Part shown: positions 17,443 through 26,278 of the stretch, piece after piece
Layout: the number at the start of each line of letters is the position of its first letter
Position numbering within the stretch: the first letter of the stretch is position 1
Origin: CAMASH01 sp041746635
GTDB taxonomy: Bacteria; Verrucomicrobiota; Verrucomicrobiia; Chthoniobacterales; Terrimicrobiaceae
Direction of reading: 5' to 3'
Length of the DNA stretch: 64,000 bases
NCBI GenBank assembly: GCA_041746635.1
Contig: JBGTGQ010000026.1
Span: 1-64,000, forward strand
Notes under the pieces: generated by a model
What the model was told of the DNA's origin: nothing
What the model saw: only the letters and a program-made list of their open reading frames with translations
The model's database searches: none
Made by a program: the position numbers and the translations under genes

Positions 17443-19578
17443 ATGACTCCGGAGCAGGAACGATTAATAGCGATCCTTCAATATCTGGAGGATTGGGACA
17501 AGCTCACACGAACACCAGTCACGAGTGTGCAGGACTATTTGAAAGCCATTGATGGTCGGGCACAGATCCTTAGTGCGACCCGGAACCGCCGTGACGCAGA
17601 ACTTTCCTTGCGGGGCGAGTATGAGCAGGTTGTGGCGAAGCGAACTTGGGTTCGTCTGATCGAAAATCTTCGTTTGGATGGAAGAATCACGCGGGCGATT
17701 ACCGCATAAGTTCAGGCAATCCGGGGAATGACAAAATCCGGAAAAGGGAAGCGTGACGTGAAACTTCGCAATGCTGCCCGGGAAGCGATGCATTTTGCCC
17801 GTGGCGGAGTTCCCTGTTGGATCATGCCTCACTGGCGAGTGTCAGAGTCCCTGCCGGCAAAATTGGGGGATTTTGACCTTGTCATAGTTGATGAAGCGTC
17901 CCAGAGCGATGCTTGGGCTCTGCCCTCGATTCTACGGGGAAAGAAGCTGCTAATTGTCGGCGATGACAAGCAAGTCGGACCACAGCCCTCATTCACTCAG
18001 CAAGTGCAAATCGACCAGATTCAGGAGCGGCTCAGGATTGCCGGGTTGTCCACTCATATCCGGCACCGACTGGACCCCAAGGAATCGATCTACGACTTGG
18101 GAGAACTCGTTTTTGCCGGCCATACGATTCGCCTGCGGGAGCATTTCCGTTGCGCGGAACCCATCATCGAATTTTCAAACAAACTTTGTTACGATAACGA
18201 GATCAAATGTGTTCGGATTCCTGACGCGACCGAGCGCTTGATGCCCACCCTTGTCGATGTCCACGTCCGAAACGGTTGCAGAGATCGCATTCAGAAGATC
18301 AATCGTGCGGAGGCGGAGGCTATTGTGAATGAGATTGACGCCCTCGTAAACGATGATGGCTTTGGGAAACGCTCCATCGGGGTTGTTTCTCTCCTCGGCC
18401 CCGATCAAGGCAAACTTATCTTTGATCTCGTGCTGGAGCGAATTGGAGAGGAGGCTTTCTTAAAGCATCGCATCCGTTGCGGAGATGCCCGGGCCTTTCA
18501 AGGCAGTGAAGCAGATGTGATCTTCATCTCGGCGGTAGATGATCCGGGCAGTGGGGGTGTGATGACCGAAAACAAACTCGATAATGTTCGCCGGATCAAC
18601 GTGGCGGTCTCACGAGCAAGGGATCGGCTTTATTTCTTCCATAGCTTTGCGAGCGAGGATCTCAGCCAATTGGATTTGCGCGTGAAGCTTATCGAGCATT
18701 TCAAATCGCCAATTAAAGATGTTCCAAAGGGGAAAGGAAGGGATCTCTGTGAATCCGATTTCGAGAGAGAGATGTTTGATGCCTTGAGCGAAATTGGCTA
18801 CCGGGTCATTCCTCAAGTGCGGGCAGGCAACTACCGAATCGATTTCGTGGTGGAAGGGCATCAGGGAAAACGCCTGGCGGTCGAGTGCGATGGGGACCGC
18901 TACCATGGTCCAGAAAAGTGGATGGACGACATCGCCCGGCAACGGCTTCTGGAACGCGCTGGCTGGAAGTTTTGGCGATGCTGGGGATCGAGTTTTGCCC
19001 GTGACAAGGCGGGATGCTTGCAAGAGCTGGTGGAAGCCCTCTCGCGTGAAGGGATCGAGCCACTTGGTGAATGTGAAGTAGATTTTTCCGGGCTTGTCGA
19101 GTTCAGGGAGGTCGGCAATGAAACCGATGACGAGACCGTCGAGGAGCCGGTCAATGATTTCGAGCAACAAGATTCTGAGACGGAGTCAGGAGTACCTGCT
19201 ACATCTAAAGTCGACGAGCCGCTTCGTCACTCTACACCTCCAGTTGCAGCGATCCGTTCATCACGACTTTTCGATGACGACTTTTCCGATTTGCCACTCT
19301 ACCAACAGCCGATAACTGCATCTGTAACAAATGCGTCGGAGGCAACAATCTCCATTGGCGATGCCGTGACATATCAAATCCGAGACAACAAAGGGCTCCG
19401 CGAGGAATACATCATGATCCTCAACCAACCTTCAAATTTGAAATTGGGAATCGTAAATGCAAATGATGGGATTGCATATGCCCTTCTCGGCCGCGAAGTC
19501 GGAGACAAGATGAGTATCCCCATTGATGGCACAATCGCTGACATTGAGATCCTTTCGAAACACGAGGTTCTTACATGA
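17443..19578 (+). pseudogene. SF1 helicase-nuclease C-terminal part, N-truncated and split by an in-frame TAA
   Basis: Two ORFs (17443-17709, 88 aa; 17728-19578, 616 aa) are in the same frame, separated only by TAA at 17707 and five sense codons. Read through, they give a region ending in WVRLIENL, then MTKSGKGKRDVKLRNAAREA, CWIMPHWRVSESLPA, motif II FDLVIVDEASQSD, LLIVGDDKQVGP, motif IV-VI elements (HFRCAEPIIEFSN; ARAFQGSEADVIFIS; RRINVAVSRARDRLYFF). A PD-(D/E)xK/DUF559-Vsr-like nuclease follows (DFEREMFDALSEIGYRVIPQ; YRIDFVVEG; AVECDGDRYHG; WKFWRCWGSSF). The last 75 residues resemble a GreA/GreB C-terminal domain. Motif I (Walker A) and everything before it is absent, so helicase activity is not expected. 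Family members usually exceed 1,000 aa. Confidence 0.8.
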
Positions 19579-19642
19579 TCAACTGGCCGTAGGGAGGAGT
19601 CAGGCCATGCGGATTGACATTTCCGCCATTTTTCCTGTTTTT

Positions 19643-19667
19643 CTCCGTGACTCCGTGTCTCGGTGGT
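19643..19667. repeat. CTCCGTG-type short direct repeats upstream of recQ
   Basis: CTCCGTGA-CTCCGTGTCTCGGTGG: imperfect 8-9-base tandem units. A similar CTCCGTGTCTCCGCGTCACCGCG stretch lies near 53.9 kb. Probably copies of a dispersed non-coding repeat. Confidence 0.55.
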
Positions 19668-19682
19668 TAAAATCTGTTCCAG

Positions 19683-21515
19683 ATGCCCGATCTCCTGCAA
19701 ACGCTGAAAAGGACCTTCGGCTATGCCGAATTCCGCCCGCTCCAGCGTGAAATCATTGAAGCGACTTTGGGCGGGCGGGATGTCTTTGCCCTGCTTCCCA
19801 CCGGAGGCGGAAAATCGCTTTGTTTTCAACTTCCCGCTCTGCATCGACCGGGCCTGACCGTGGTGGTTTCGCCCCTCATTGCCTTGATGAAGGATCAAGT
19901 CGATCAACTCCAGGCCGCCGGTGTGGCCGCGACATTTTTGAATTCCTCGCTCGGTGCCGCTGAAGCCAAGGCCCGCCTGCGCGGCCTTCACAACGGCGAA
20001 TACCGCTTGCTCTACGCGGCCCCTGAGCGCCTGTTGCTCGACAACTGGAAGGAAAATCTCCGCGCCTGGAACGTCAACGCGCTCGCCATTGACGAGGCGC
20101 ATTGCATTTCGGAATGGGGCCACGACTTCCGCCCGGAATACCGCCAGATCGCGCAGCTCCGCGACCTCCTACCGGACGTTCCCGCCATGGCGCTCACCGC
20201 CACCGCGACCGAACGCGTGCGTGAGGACATCGTCAAACACCTGCGGTTGCGCGATCCGGGCGTTTTTGTCGCCAGCTTCAACCGGCCCAACCTTTCCTAC
20301 CGCGTCACGCCCAAGGACCAAGCGCTCAAACAAATCCTCCATTTCATCGCCAAGCGTCCCGACGAAAGCGGCATCGTCTATTGCGCGACCCGTGCCACGG
20401 TTGAACGGGTGGCCGAAGGACTGGCCGATCGCGGCTACGCCGCCAAGCCCTATCACGCAGGACTGGACGCCGCGCAGCGTTCGGAAAACCAGGAGCTTTT
20501 TCTGCGCGATGAGGCCCGCATCATTTGCGCCACCATCGCCTTCGGCATGGGCATCAATAAACCCAACGTCCGCTGGGTCATTCATCACGATTTGCCGAAA
20601 AACATCGAGGGGTACTATCAGGAAACCGGCCGGGCCGGGCGCGATGGTCTGCCCTCCGATTGTCTCCTGCTTTTCAGCGCGGGCGACGCCGCCAAGCAAA
20701 CCCATTTCATCGAGGAGATGTCCAGCGCCCGGGAACAACAGGCGGCCCGGGCCCAGCTGCGCCAGATGATGCATTACGCCGAGTGCGCCACCTGTCGGCG
20801 CGGCGAACTGCTGACCTATTTCGGCGAACAATTTCCCGGCGATAATTGCGGTGCCTGCGACAACTGCACGGAACCACGCGCCACCTACGACGGAACAATC
20901 AACGCCCAGAAGTTTCTCTCCTGTGTCTATCGCATCCTGCAAGCCGGGCGCTTCGGCGTGGGGATGAATCATATCATCGAAGTGCTAACCGGCGCGGACA
21001 CCGACAAAATCCGGCGCTGGAATCACCAAAATCTCACCACCTACGGCATCGGCAGAGATCTCTCGCGTCCGCAATGGGCCGCCATCGGCCGCGAACTGAT
21101 GCGCCTCGGGCTGTTGGCCCAGGCCGCTGGAGAGTTTCCTACCCTGGAAATTACCGAGGACGGTGTCGAGGCATTGCGTTCACGCCGCATCATCATGCTG
21201 ACCAAATCGCTGACTGTCCCCAAATCAAAAAGCCCCGCCCAGCGCGCCGGGCAGATTGAATGCGACGAAGTGCTCTTTGGCCGCCTGCGCAGCCTGCGCA
21301 AACAATTGGCTGACGAGCGCAGCGTGCCTGCCTATGTGATCTTCGGCGACACCACCCTTCGGGACATGGCCCGGCAGTATCCGGAAAGCAAGGACGCCAT
21401 GCGAGGCATCTTTGGCGTGGGCGAAAAAAAACTTGAGGAATTCGGATCGGTCTTTGCTGCCGTCGTGGCCGGACACCTCGAAACATATCCGCGCCTCGCC
21501 TTCCCCGGCGGATAG
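19683..21515 (+). CDS. recQ: ATP-dependent DNA helicase RecQ
   Basis: 610 aa, the usual length. Helicase core: Walker A LLPTGGGKSLCFQLPAL (about 35-51), DEAH box AIDEAHCISEWGHDFRPEY, TATATERVREDI, and motif VI QETGRAGRDGLPS. The RecQ zinc-binding domain has the four-Cys cluster CATCRRGELLTYFGEQF then CGACDNC, followed by the RQC winged helix (GADTDKIRRWNHQNLTTYG) and a C-terminal HRDC domain (VPAYVIFGDTTLRDMARQYP; GVGEKKLEEFG). It unwinds recombination and fork intermediates with 3'-5' polarity. Intact, although an old partial copy of its 5' end lies 2.9 kb upstream. Confidence 0.96.
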   Translation: MPDLLQTLKRTFGYAEFRPLQREIIEATLGGRDVFALLPTGGGKSLCFQLPALHRPGLTVVVSPLIALMKDQVDQLQAAGVAATFLNSSLGAAEAKARLRGLHNGEYRLLYAAPERLLLDNWKENLRAWNVNALAIDEAHCISEWGHDFRPEYRQIAQLRDLLPDVPAMALTATATERVREDIVKHLRLRDPGVFVASFNRPNLSYRVTPKDQALKQILHFIAKRPDESGIVYCATRATVERVAEGLADRGYAAKPYHAGLDAAQRSENQELFLRDEARIICATIAFGMGINKPNVRWVIHHDLPKNIEGYYQETGRAGRDGLPSDCLLLFSAGDAAKQTHFIEEMSSAREQQAARAQLRQMMHYAECATCRRGELLTYFGEQFPGDNCGACDNCTEPRATYDGTINAQKFLSCVYRILQAGRFGVGMNHIIEVLTGADTDKIRRWNHQNLTTYGIGRDLSRPQWAAIGRELMRLGLLAQAAGEFPTLEITEDGVEALRSRRIIMLTKSLTVPKSKSPAQRAGQIECDEVLFGRLRSLRKQLADERSVPAYVIFGDTTLRDMARQYPESKDAMRGIFGVGEKKLEEFGSVFAAVVAGHLETYPRLAFPGG

Positions 21516-21552
21516 CGGTCCCCGCGGGAGGAAAAAACTTTTGACACCCTCG

Positions 21553-21576
21553 GACATCATGACATCATGACGTCAC
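21553..21576 (+). promoter_or_regulatory. Tandem octamer repeats overlapping the RHH gene start (operator candidate)
   Basis: GACATCAT (21553-21560), GACATCAT (21561-21568) and GACGTCAC (21569-21576) are head-to-tail; TGACGTCA at 21568-21575 is a perfect palindrome. A TTGACA hexamer lies at 21541. RHH repressors often bind such short repeats at their own promoter, so autoregulation or a ParS-like site is plausible. The function is inference. Confidence 0.5.
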
Positions 21577-21779
21577 ATATGCCATCCACCGAGAAGTCTG
21601 GCGGCGACAAGAAGTCGAAGAAGAAGCGAAAGAACACCTCCCTGCGGTTGGAAAAGGAGATGCTCAAGCAACTGAAGCAGGTGGCATTGGAAAAGGATAC
21701 CAGCATCCAGGAAATCATTGAACGCCTCATCCGCACCCATCTCGAAGCCCTTAATGCTCCCGGTCGCCGCAGCCGCTGA
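21567..21779 (+). CDS. Small Lys-rich ribbon-helix-helix-like protein
   Basis: 70 aa from ATG 21567 (ATG 21579 also possible). Residues 8-22 are very Lys-rich (EKSGGDKKSKKKRKNTS); residues 24-62 (SLRLEKEMLKQLKQVALEKD then TSIQEIIERLIRTHLEA) have the strand-helix-helix layout of CopG/ParG/Omega-type RHH proteins. RHH proteins of this size are DNA-binding repressors or, next to ParA ATPases, centromere-binding partners. The basic head could also contact polyanions such as polyphosphate. It starts the operon CYTH-CHAD, ParA, CYTH-Nudix and overlaps the next gene by 26 bases. Confidence 0.72.
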   Translation: MTSHMPSTEKSGGDKKSKKKRKNTSLRLEKEMLKQLKQVALEKDTSIQEIIERLIRTHLEALNAPGRRSR

Positions 21780-23319
21780 ATCCGGCCGCCGCTTTGAGCT
21801 CCCGTCCGGACTTGAACTGGCCGGCCTGCTGCAGGGGTCGTTCGAAGTGTCTGCCGGACCGGTCAGGCTGGGACGGAGAGTCTTCTATGACACCCCGGTC
21901 TGGAATCTGTGGTTTGGAGGGCTGGTCCTCTTTTCCGAGATTGGCCGCGGCATCCTCCAAGAACATGACGGGGAGTGGACGACTGACTTGGTGGGAAATC
22001 TCGAAGTGCCAATTCCCTGGCCGCGTTTTGCCTGGGAGTTCCCCCCGTCCCCGCTGCGTCAGCGGCTGGAGCGCGTGGCGGGCTACCGGGCCTTGCGGCG
22101 GGTCGCCACCGCCCAGGTGAAACGGCAGCAATGGAATCTGCGCGATGAAGCCGGCAAGACCGTCGCCCGCCTAGTGCTGGAAGATGCCCGCCCGTCCAAC
22201 CAAACCCGATCCGGCAGCTTCCGCTTCGCGGAATTGCACTTCCTGAAAGGATACGAAACCGAAGGCGCCGAAGCTGAACGCCACCTCATCCGGGAGGCCG
22301 TGGCCAAGCCGGCCTGCGGTCCCTTGGGGGAGGCATTTCGCGCCGCCGGGGTCGAGCCTATTCCCTACACGCTCAAACCCACGTTTTCTTTTTCTCCTGA
22401 CCAGCCCGCCCGGCCTGTCCTGCGCGAGGCCGCGATTCGCACGCTGGCCATCGCCCGCTTTAACGAGACGGGGATCCTGGACGACGCCGACACGGAATCT
22501 CTGCATGACTACCGCGTGTGTCTGCGGAAGATCCGATCTCTTCTTGGCTCGATCAAAGAGATCTTCCCCGAGGATGTTCTTCAGCAATGGAAAACAGTCC
22601 TGGGCAATGCGTGCCGGCAGACCAACCGCTTGCGCGATTTGGATGTTCACCTCCTCTCCCGCGAGTCTCTGACCAAGTTGTTGCCCCCGGCTCTGCAGCC
22701 GGGGCTGACACCTTTCTTCGAAGATCTGGCGGCCGCACGGGCCGGGGAATTCCGTCGGGTGCGGGCGCGCTTGCGCCACCTTAGCTATCGAAGCGAAATG
22801 GAAACCCTGGAGGCCAGCCTGGCCGACGCACTCAAGCTGCCGGAAGCCGGCGCGGCCACCCTCCCGATCGGCCCGGCCGCCGCCGCACGCATTGCCGGGC
22901 GCTTTCGCCGCCTGAAGAAGCTGGCCCGACGTCTCCATCATGGATCGCCTGACCGCGACATTCATGAGATCCGCCTGGAAGCAAAAAAACTGCGCTATCT
23001 GCTGGAATTCTTCGGTCTGCTCTTCGCGGAAGAAGATGCCGATCCCCTCACCCGGCAGTTGTCGAAATTACAAAACCGGCTCGGGCGCTTCAACGACACC
23101 TCGGTCCAGCAGGTCTATCTGCTCGATTATTGGAAGACGAAGGAACCGGATGGTGACACCCATCTGGCCATGTCGCTGGGCGGATTAATCACGACCCTCC
23201 ACCACGAGCATTACGCCCTGCGCGGGGCGGTCAGCCGCGGCCTCGAGGCCTTCTGCTGCTCGAAAAATTCCGAACATATCCGCCACATCCTCGAACACGC
23301 CTCCCCGGCGACTGTCTGA
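21754..23319 (+). CDS. CYTH-like plus CHAD domain protein
   Basis: 521 aa from ATG 21754 (the in-frame ATG at 21718 would overlap the RHH gene further). Residues about 8-215 resemble a CYTH/triphosphate-tunnel fold (RRFELPSGLELAGLLQGSF; VFYDTPVWNLWFGGLVLF). From about 225 on is a CHAD helical domain with its conserved His/Arg/Lys patches: LHDYRVCLRKIRSLLGSIKE, NACRQTNRLRDLDVHLL, IHEIRLEAKKLRYLLEFFG and LSKLQNRLGRFNDTSVQQVY. CHAD domains bind inorganic polyphosphate and localise to granules; CYTH tunnels bind triphosphates. The gene is 6 bases before the ParA gene. Confidence 0.85.
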   Translation: MLPVAAAAESGRRFELPSGLELAGLLQGSFEVSAGPVRLGRRVFYDTPVWNLWFGGLVLFSEIGRGILQEHDGEWTTDLVGNLEVPIPWPRFAWEFPPSPLRQRLERVAGYRALRRVATAQVKRQQWNLRDEAGKTVARLVLEDARPSNQTRSGSFRFAELHFLKGYETEGAEAERHLIREAVAKPACGPLGEAFRAAGVEPIPYTLKPTFSFSPDQPARPVLREAAIRTLAIARFNETGILDDADTESLHDYRVCLRKIRSLLGSIKEIFPEDVLQQWKTVLGNACRQTNRLRDLDVHLLSRESLTKLLPPALQPGLTPFFEDLAAARAGEFRRVRARLRHLSYRSEMETLEASLADALKLPEAGAATLPIGPAAAARIAGRFRRLKKLARRLHHGSPDRDIHEIRLEAKKLRYLLEFFGLLFAEEDADPLTRQLSKLQNRLGRFNDTSVQQVYLLDYWKTKEPDGDTHLAMSLGGLITTLHHEHYALRGAVSRGLEAFCCSKNSEHIRHILEHASPATV

Positions 23320-23325
23320 CCCACA

Positions 23326-24081
23326 ATGAAAGTCCTTTCCTGCTACAGCATCAAGGGCGGCGTGGGTAAAACCGCGCTGGCCGTCAACCTTTCCTGCCAC
23401 TTGCAACAAACCGGGCATCGCACCCTGCTGATGGACCTCGATCCGCAGGGCGCGGCGGCCTTTTATTACCGGGTGGCGGCGGCAAAAGAATCGCCCGACG
23501 ACGACAGTGAAGAACTCTCCGGAGCCTGGGTGCGGAAAAATTTGCGGGAATCGGATTTCCCCGGACTGGACATCCTGCCCTCCAATCTGGCTTTTCGGAA
23601 TCTGGATGTGCAACTGGCGGACATGAAAAAGCCGCGACGGCAACTCGCCTGGTTGATCAAGGAATTGCGGGCCGACTACGATGCCTTGGTCATTGACTGT
23701 CCGCCCAACATCACACTGCTTTCCGAAAATGTTTTTCGCGCCTCCGATGCCATTCTTGTGCCGGTCATTCCCACGACCCTTTCGGCCCGCACGCTGACCC
23801 AATTGGAGGAATTTTTTCAGGCTGAAGGGCTCGAGACCGGGCGGATTTTCCCGTTCTTCTCGATGGTGCAATACGTCAAGCGGCTTCATCTGGACCTGAT
23901 GGTCGAGTTGCGCAGCCTCTTTCCCAAATTTCTGCAACACGAAATCCCCTTTTCCGTGGATGTGGAAACCATGGGGGTTCACCGCACCCCCCTTTTGCAC
24001 GGTGCGCCTGACCGTCCGGCCGCCCTGGCCTATCGCGGCCTCTGTGAAGAAATCCTCAGCCGCTGTCCCGCCACAGAATGA
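23326..24081 (+). CDS. ParA/MinD-family partition ATPase
   Basis: 251 aa. Deviant Walker A YSIKGGVGKTALAVNLS with the signature Lys10 and Lys15, LLMDLDPQGAAAFYY (Walker A'), and Walker B ALVIDCPPNITLLSENVFRASD. ParA-type ATPases form ATP-dependent dimers that bind DNA non-specifically and move plasmids, chromosomes, carboxysomes or other cargo. No ParB follows; instead it is embedded between CHAD and CYTH-Nudix genes, with an RHH protein as the operon's first gene. The stop overlaps the next start (ATGA). Granule positioning is inference. Confidence 0.9.
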   Translation: MKVLSCYSIKGGVGKTALAVNLSCHLQQTGHRTLLMDLDPQGAAAFYYRVAAAKESPDDDSEELSGAWVRKNLRESDFPGLDILPSNLAFRNLDVQLADMKKPRRQLAWLIKELRADYDALVIDCPPNITLLSENVFRASDAILVPVIPTTLSARTLTQLEEFFQAEGLETGRIFPFFSMVQYVKRLHLDLMVELRSLFPKFLQHEIPFSVDVETMGVHRTPLLHGAPDRPAALAYRGLCEEILSRCPATE

Positions 24082-24947
24082 ATCCATCGGACTCTACCTT
24101 GGAGAGGCGATTTCTCCTCGCGTCCGATCCCCCCGGTCTGGAAAAAGGGCGCGGCCGGTCGATGCAGCAAGGCTACCTTGCCTCTGATCGGGGCCGGGAC
24201 ATTCTGGTTAACAAAGACGGCTGGCGTTGTGAGCAAATCGTGAGGGAACGCCGGCGGCGGGTGCATACGACCACCCGCCTGGCGATCTCCCACGCGCAAT
24301 TTGAGACCCTCTGGCCCCTCACGGAAAAATGCCGGATCATCCTGACCCGCCATGCACTCAAGTGGAAGGGTCTGCCCCTAATGGTCGATGTGTATGCGGG
24401 GGATCATGCGCCTTTGCGGTTGGCCACCATCCGCTTCGCCACCCGCACGGCTGGCGAGATCTGGGACAAGCCTTCCTTCCTGGGCGAGGAAATCACCATG
24501 CGCGAGGATTACACGGCCGCACATTTGGCCACCCACGGATTGCCCATCCCCCACGATGGAACCTGCCAGGCCGGGGCACTCCCATTTCTATTCAAAAAAC
24601 GCGAATTGCACGTCGTCCTGGTGACCAGTTCCTCCGGCAACCGCTGGATTGTGCCGAAGGGGCAGTTGGAGCCGCGCATGACCCGCCAAGAAGTGGCCTT
24701 GATGGAGGCCGCCGAGGAAGCCGGCGTGGTGGGAGCCATCGAACCGGGACACCGCCATCACTGCCGCCTCGAAGATGGCAGGCTCATGCACCTCTATCCC
24801 TTGCGGGTCTTCGCCCTGCTTAAGCACTGGCCCGAGGCGGCGGCGAGAAAACGCCTAGTTCTCCCCATTCGCGAGGCCTTGGCGGAGGTCGAAGACAAGG
24901 CACTGGCTGGCTGCATCCGCCGGATCGCCGCCCGCCTCTCGGCCTGA
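24078..24947 (+). CDS. Degenerate CYTH domain fused to DIPP-like Nudix hydrolase
   Basis: 289 aa. Residues about 7-150 follow the CYTH pattern (LERRFLLAS; QGYLAS; VDVYAGDHAPLRLATIRF; SFLGEEIT), but the catalytic ExExK is T-L-E-R-R and the later E-x-E pair is T-I-R, so triphosphatase activity is doubtful. Residues about 165-265 are Nudix: NRWIVPKGQLEPRMTRQEVA then MEAAEEAGVVG. The EE pair is kept, but the box Arg is Met. The WIVPKG entry resembles diphosphoinositol-polyphosphate/polyphosphate hydrolases (DIPP). It is translationally coupled to ParA and last in the operon. Role in polyphosphate or (p)polyphosphate nucleotide cleavage is inference. Confidence 0.85.
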   Translation: MNPSDSTLERRFLLASDPPGLEKGRGRSMQQGYLASDRGRDILVNKDGWRCEQIVRERRRRVHTTTRLAISHAQFETLWPLTEKCRIILTRHALKWKGLPLMVDVYAGDHAPLRLATIRFATRTAGEIWDKPSFLGEEITMREDYTAAHLATHGLPIPHDGTCQAGALPFLFKKRELHVVLVTSSSGNRWIVPKGQLEPRMTRQEVALMEAAEEAGVVGAIEPGHRHHCRLEDGRLMHLYPLRVFALLKHWPEAAARKRLVLPIREALAEVEDKALAGCIRRIAARLSA

Positions 24948-24981
24948 CAGGTTGCCCCGTGACCCGTGCGGCCCGGAGAAA

Positions 24982-26277
24982 TCACAGCCGGATGCCCAGC
25001 CGGACATAGGCCGAGCGGATTTGCTTCATCAACTCGGCCTCGCTCCGTCCGTTGAGCAGGATTTCCAAGGATTTCTTTCGGAATTCATTCCGTGCCTCAG
25101 CGGAGGCCAGTACCGGCGGTCGCTCCGGTTGCTTCGGGTCACCACGCCCGCGATTGCTGCCATCGGCGTTGATTTCGACCCCGCGCTGCCTTTTCAATTC
25201 CTCCACCGCCCTTTCGTAGGCTTCGACCTCCCGGCGCAGTGCGCCCACTTCGCGGAAATAGCGGACGAAAAGTTGCCCGTCGCCGTCGCCATCAAGGTGC
25301 ATGAAATAATAAACGAGCAGGTACGATGTGAAATACAACCTGGCCGACATGAGGGGATCTTGTTCCAGGACCTGCATCCATTTCTCATCCGTGATCGAGA
25401 ACAGTTCATCCAGGGGATAGGGAACCGGAATGCCCCGGCCCTTTTTCAAACGCTCAAGATATTCCCTCAATCCGGTCTTGGCGGCGGAAACGCGGAAGCG
25501 GCCGGTTTTCAGGGGCAGCATCGCGGTATATTCCGCCGTGCCTTCCACCACCCACTGCGGCAGAAATATCAGCCAGTAATGCATCATCTGGTGGGTCAGT
25601 TCGTGCACCAACGTGCTGGTGTCGAAATCGTCGTCCTTGGTGTAACTTTTTCCCACGGACTTGAGGCCGATGCTTTCAAAAGGGACGAGAAAAATCTTCT
25701 TGCGGCCCATGTAAACCCCACCGCTGTTTTTGGGCCCGCCCACTGCCTCGTACGTCGCGCGGGTTCGCAGAAGACGGGCCCGGAAGTAGTCCCCGGAAGC
25801 CGGGGCGGGTTCGATCCCCCAAGGCAGGGCCTTGAGCAATTCGTACGTCGCCTCGAAGTTTCGTGCCACCTCACGCAGCAGGCTCTGGGTGAATTTTCCC
25901 TGCGACTCGAATTCGAAATGCGGGGTGCGGTAAACGAATTTCTCGTTCCGCTCATCTTCGCTTACCACCTCGATCTTCAGGCTGGCGGTATCCACCCCGA
26001 CCACATCCGGCAGGACGATTTTGAGAGGCTGCTTTTTTTGCCACTCGGCGAGGTATTGCTGGTCTTCCGGTCCGAGGCGCGCGAAGGGCAGTGGCGAACG
26101 CTGACCATTCCGGGCCCGAAAGAACACCGTGGTTCCATCAAAACTCACGACGGAAGCCTCGAAGGCCTGGCCCTCAATTGTCTTCCAGCCACGCAGGGGT
26201 TCGCCGACCGGTAGCTGAGCCTGAAGGCCGGTGCAAAAAATCACAATGCAAAGCAAAACTGTCAGTCGTTGAAACAT
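24982..26277 (-). CDS. Secreted SHD1-domain protein with zinc-metalloprotease motif
   Basis: 431 aa with signal peptide (MFQRLTVLLCIVIFCTGLQA). Residues about 28-80 form an SHD1/SLA1-type module (GQAFEASVVSFDGTTVFFRA; SPLPFARLGPEDQQYLAEW), common in secreted PVC proteins. Residues about 205-245 contain the zincin motif LVHELTHQMMHY with a downstream VVEGTAEYTAML that supplies a third ligand, the gluzincin-like arrangement of DUF1570-type peptidases. A helical C-terminus includes a coiled-coil-like part (LRREVEAYERAVEELKRQRG). It is probably a periplasmic or exported peptidase of unknown target. One base after tatC, end of the fur-argH-Nudix-tatC run. Confidence 0.82.
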   Translation of the reverse strand: MFQRLTVLLCIVIFCTGLQAQLPVGEPLRGWKTIEGQAFEASVVSFDGTTVFFRARNGQRSPLPFARLGPEDQQYLAEWQKKQPLKIVLPDVVGVDTASLKIEVVSEDERNEKFVYRTPHFEFESQGKFTQSLLREVARNFEATYELLKALPWGIEPAPASGDYFRARLLRTRATYEAVGGPKNSGGVYMGRKKIFLVPFESIGLKSVGKSYTKDDDFDTSTLVHELTHQMMHYWLIFLPQWVVEGTAEYTAMLPLKTGRFRVSAAKTGLREYLERLKKGRGIPVPYPLDELFSITDEKWMQVLEQDPLMSARLYFTSYLLVYYFMHLDGDGDGQLFVRYFREVGALRREVEAYERAVEELKRQRGVEINADGSNRGRGDPKQPERPPVLASAEARNEFRKKSLEILLNGRSEAELMKQIRSAYVRLGIRL

Positions 26278-26278
26278 G

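Noticed and set aside
24952..26214. 420-aa plus-strand frame opposite the SHD1-zincin gene
   Set aside because: The minus-strand gene has a signal peptide and HELTH motif; the plus frame has nothing recognisable.
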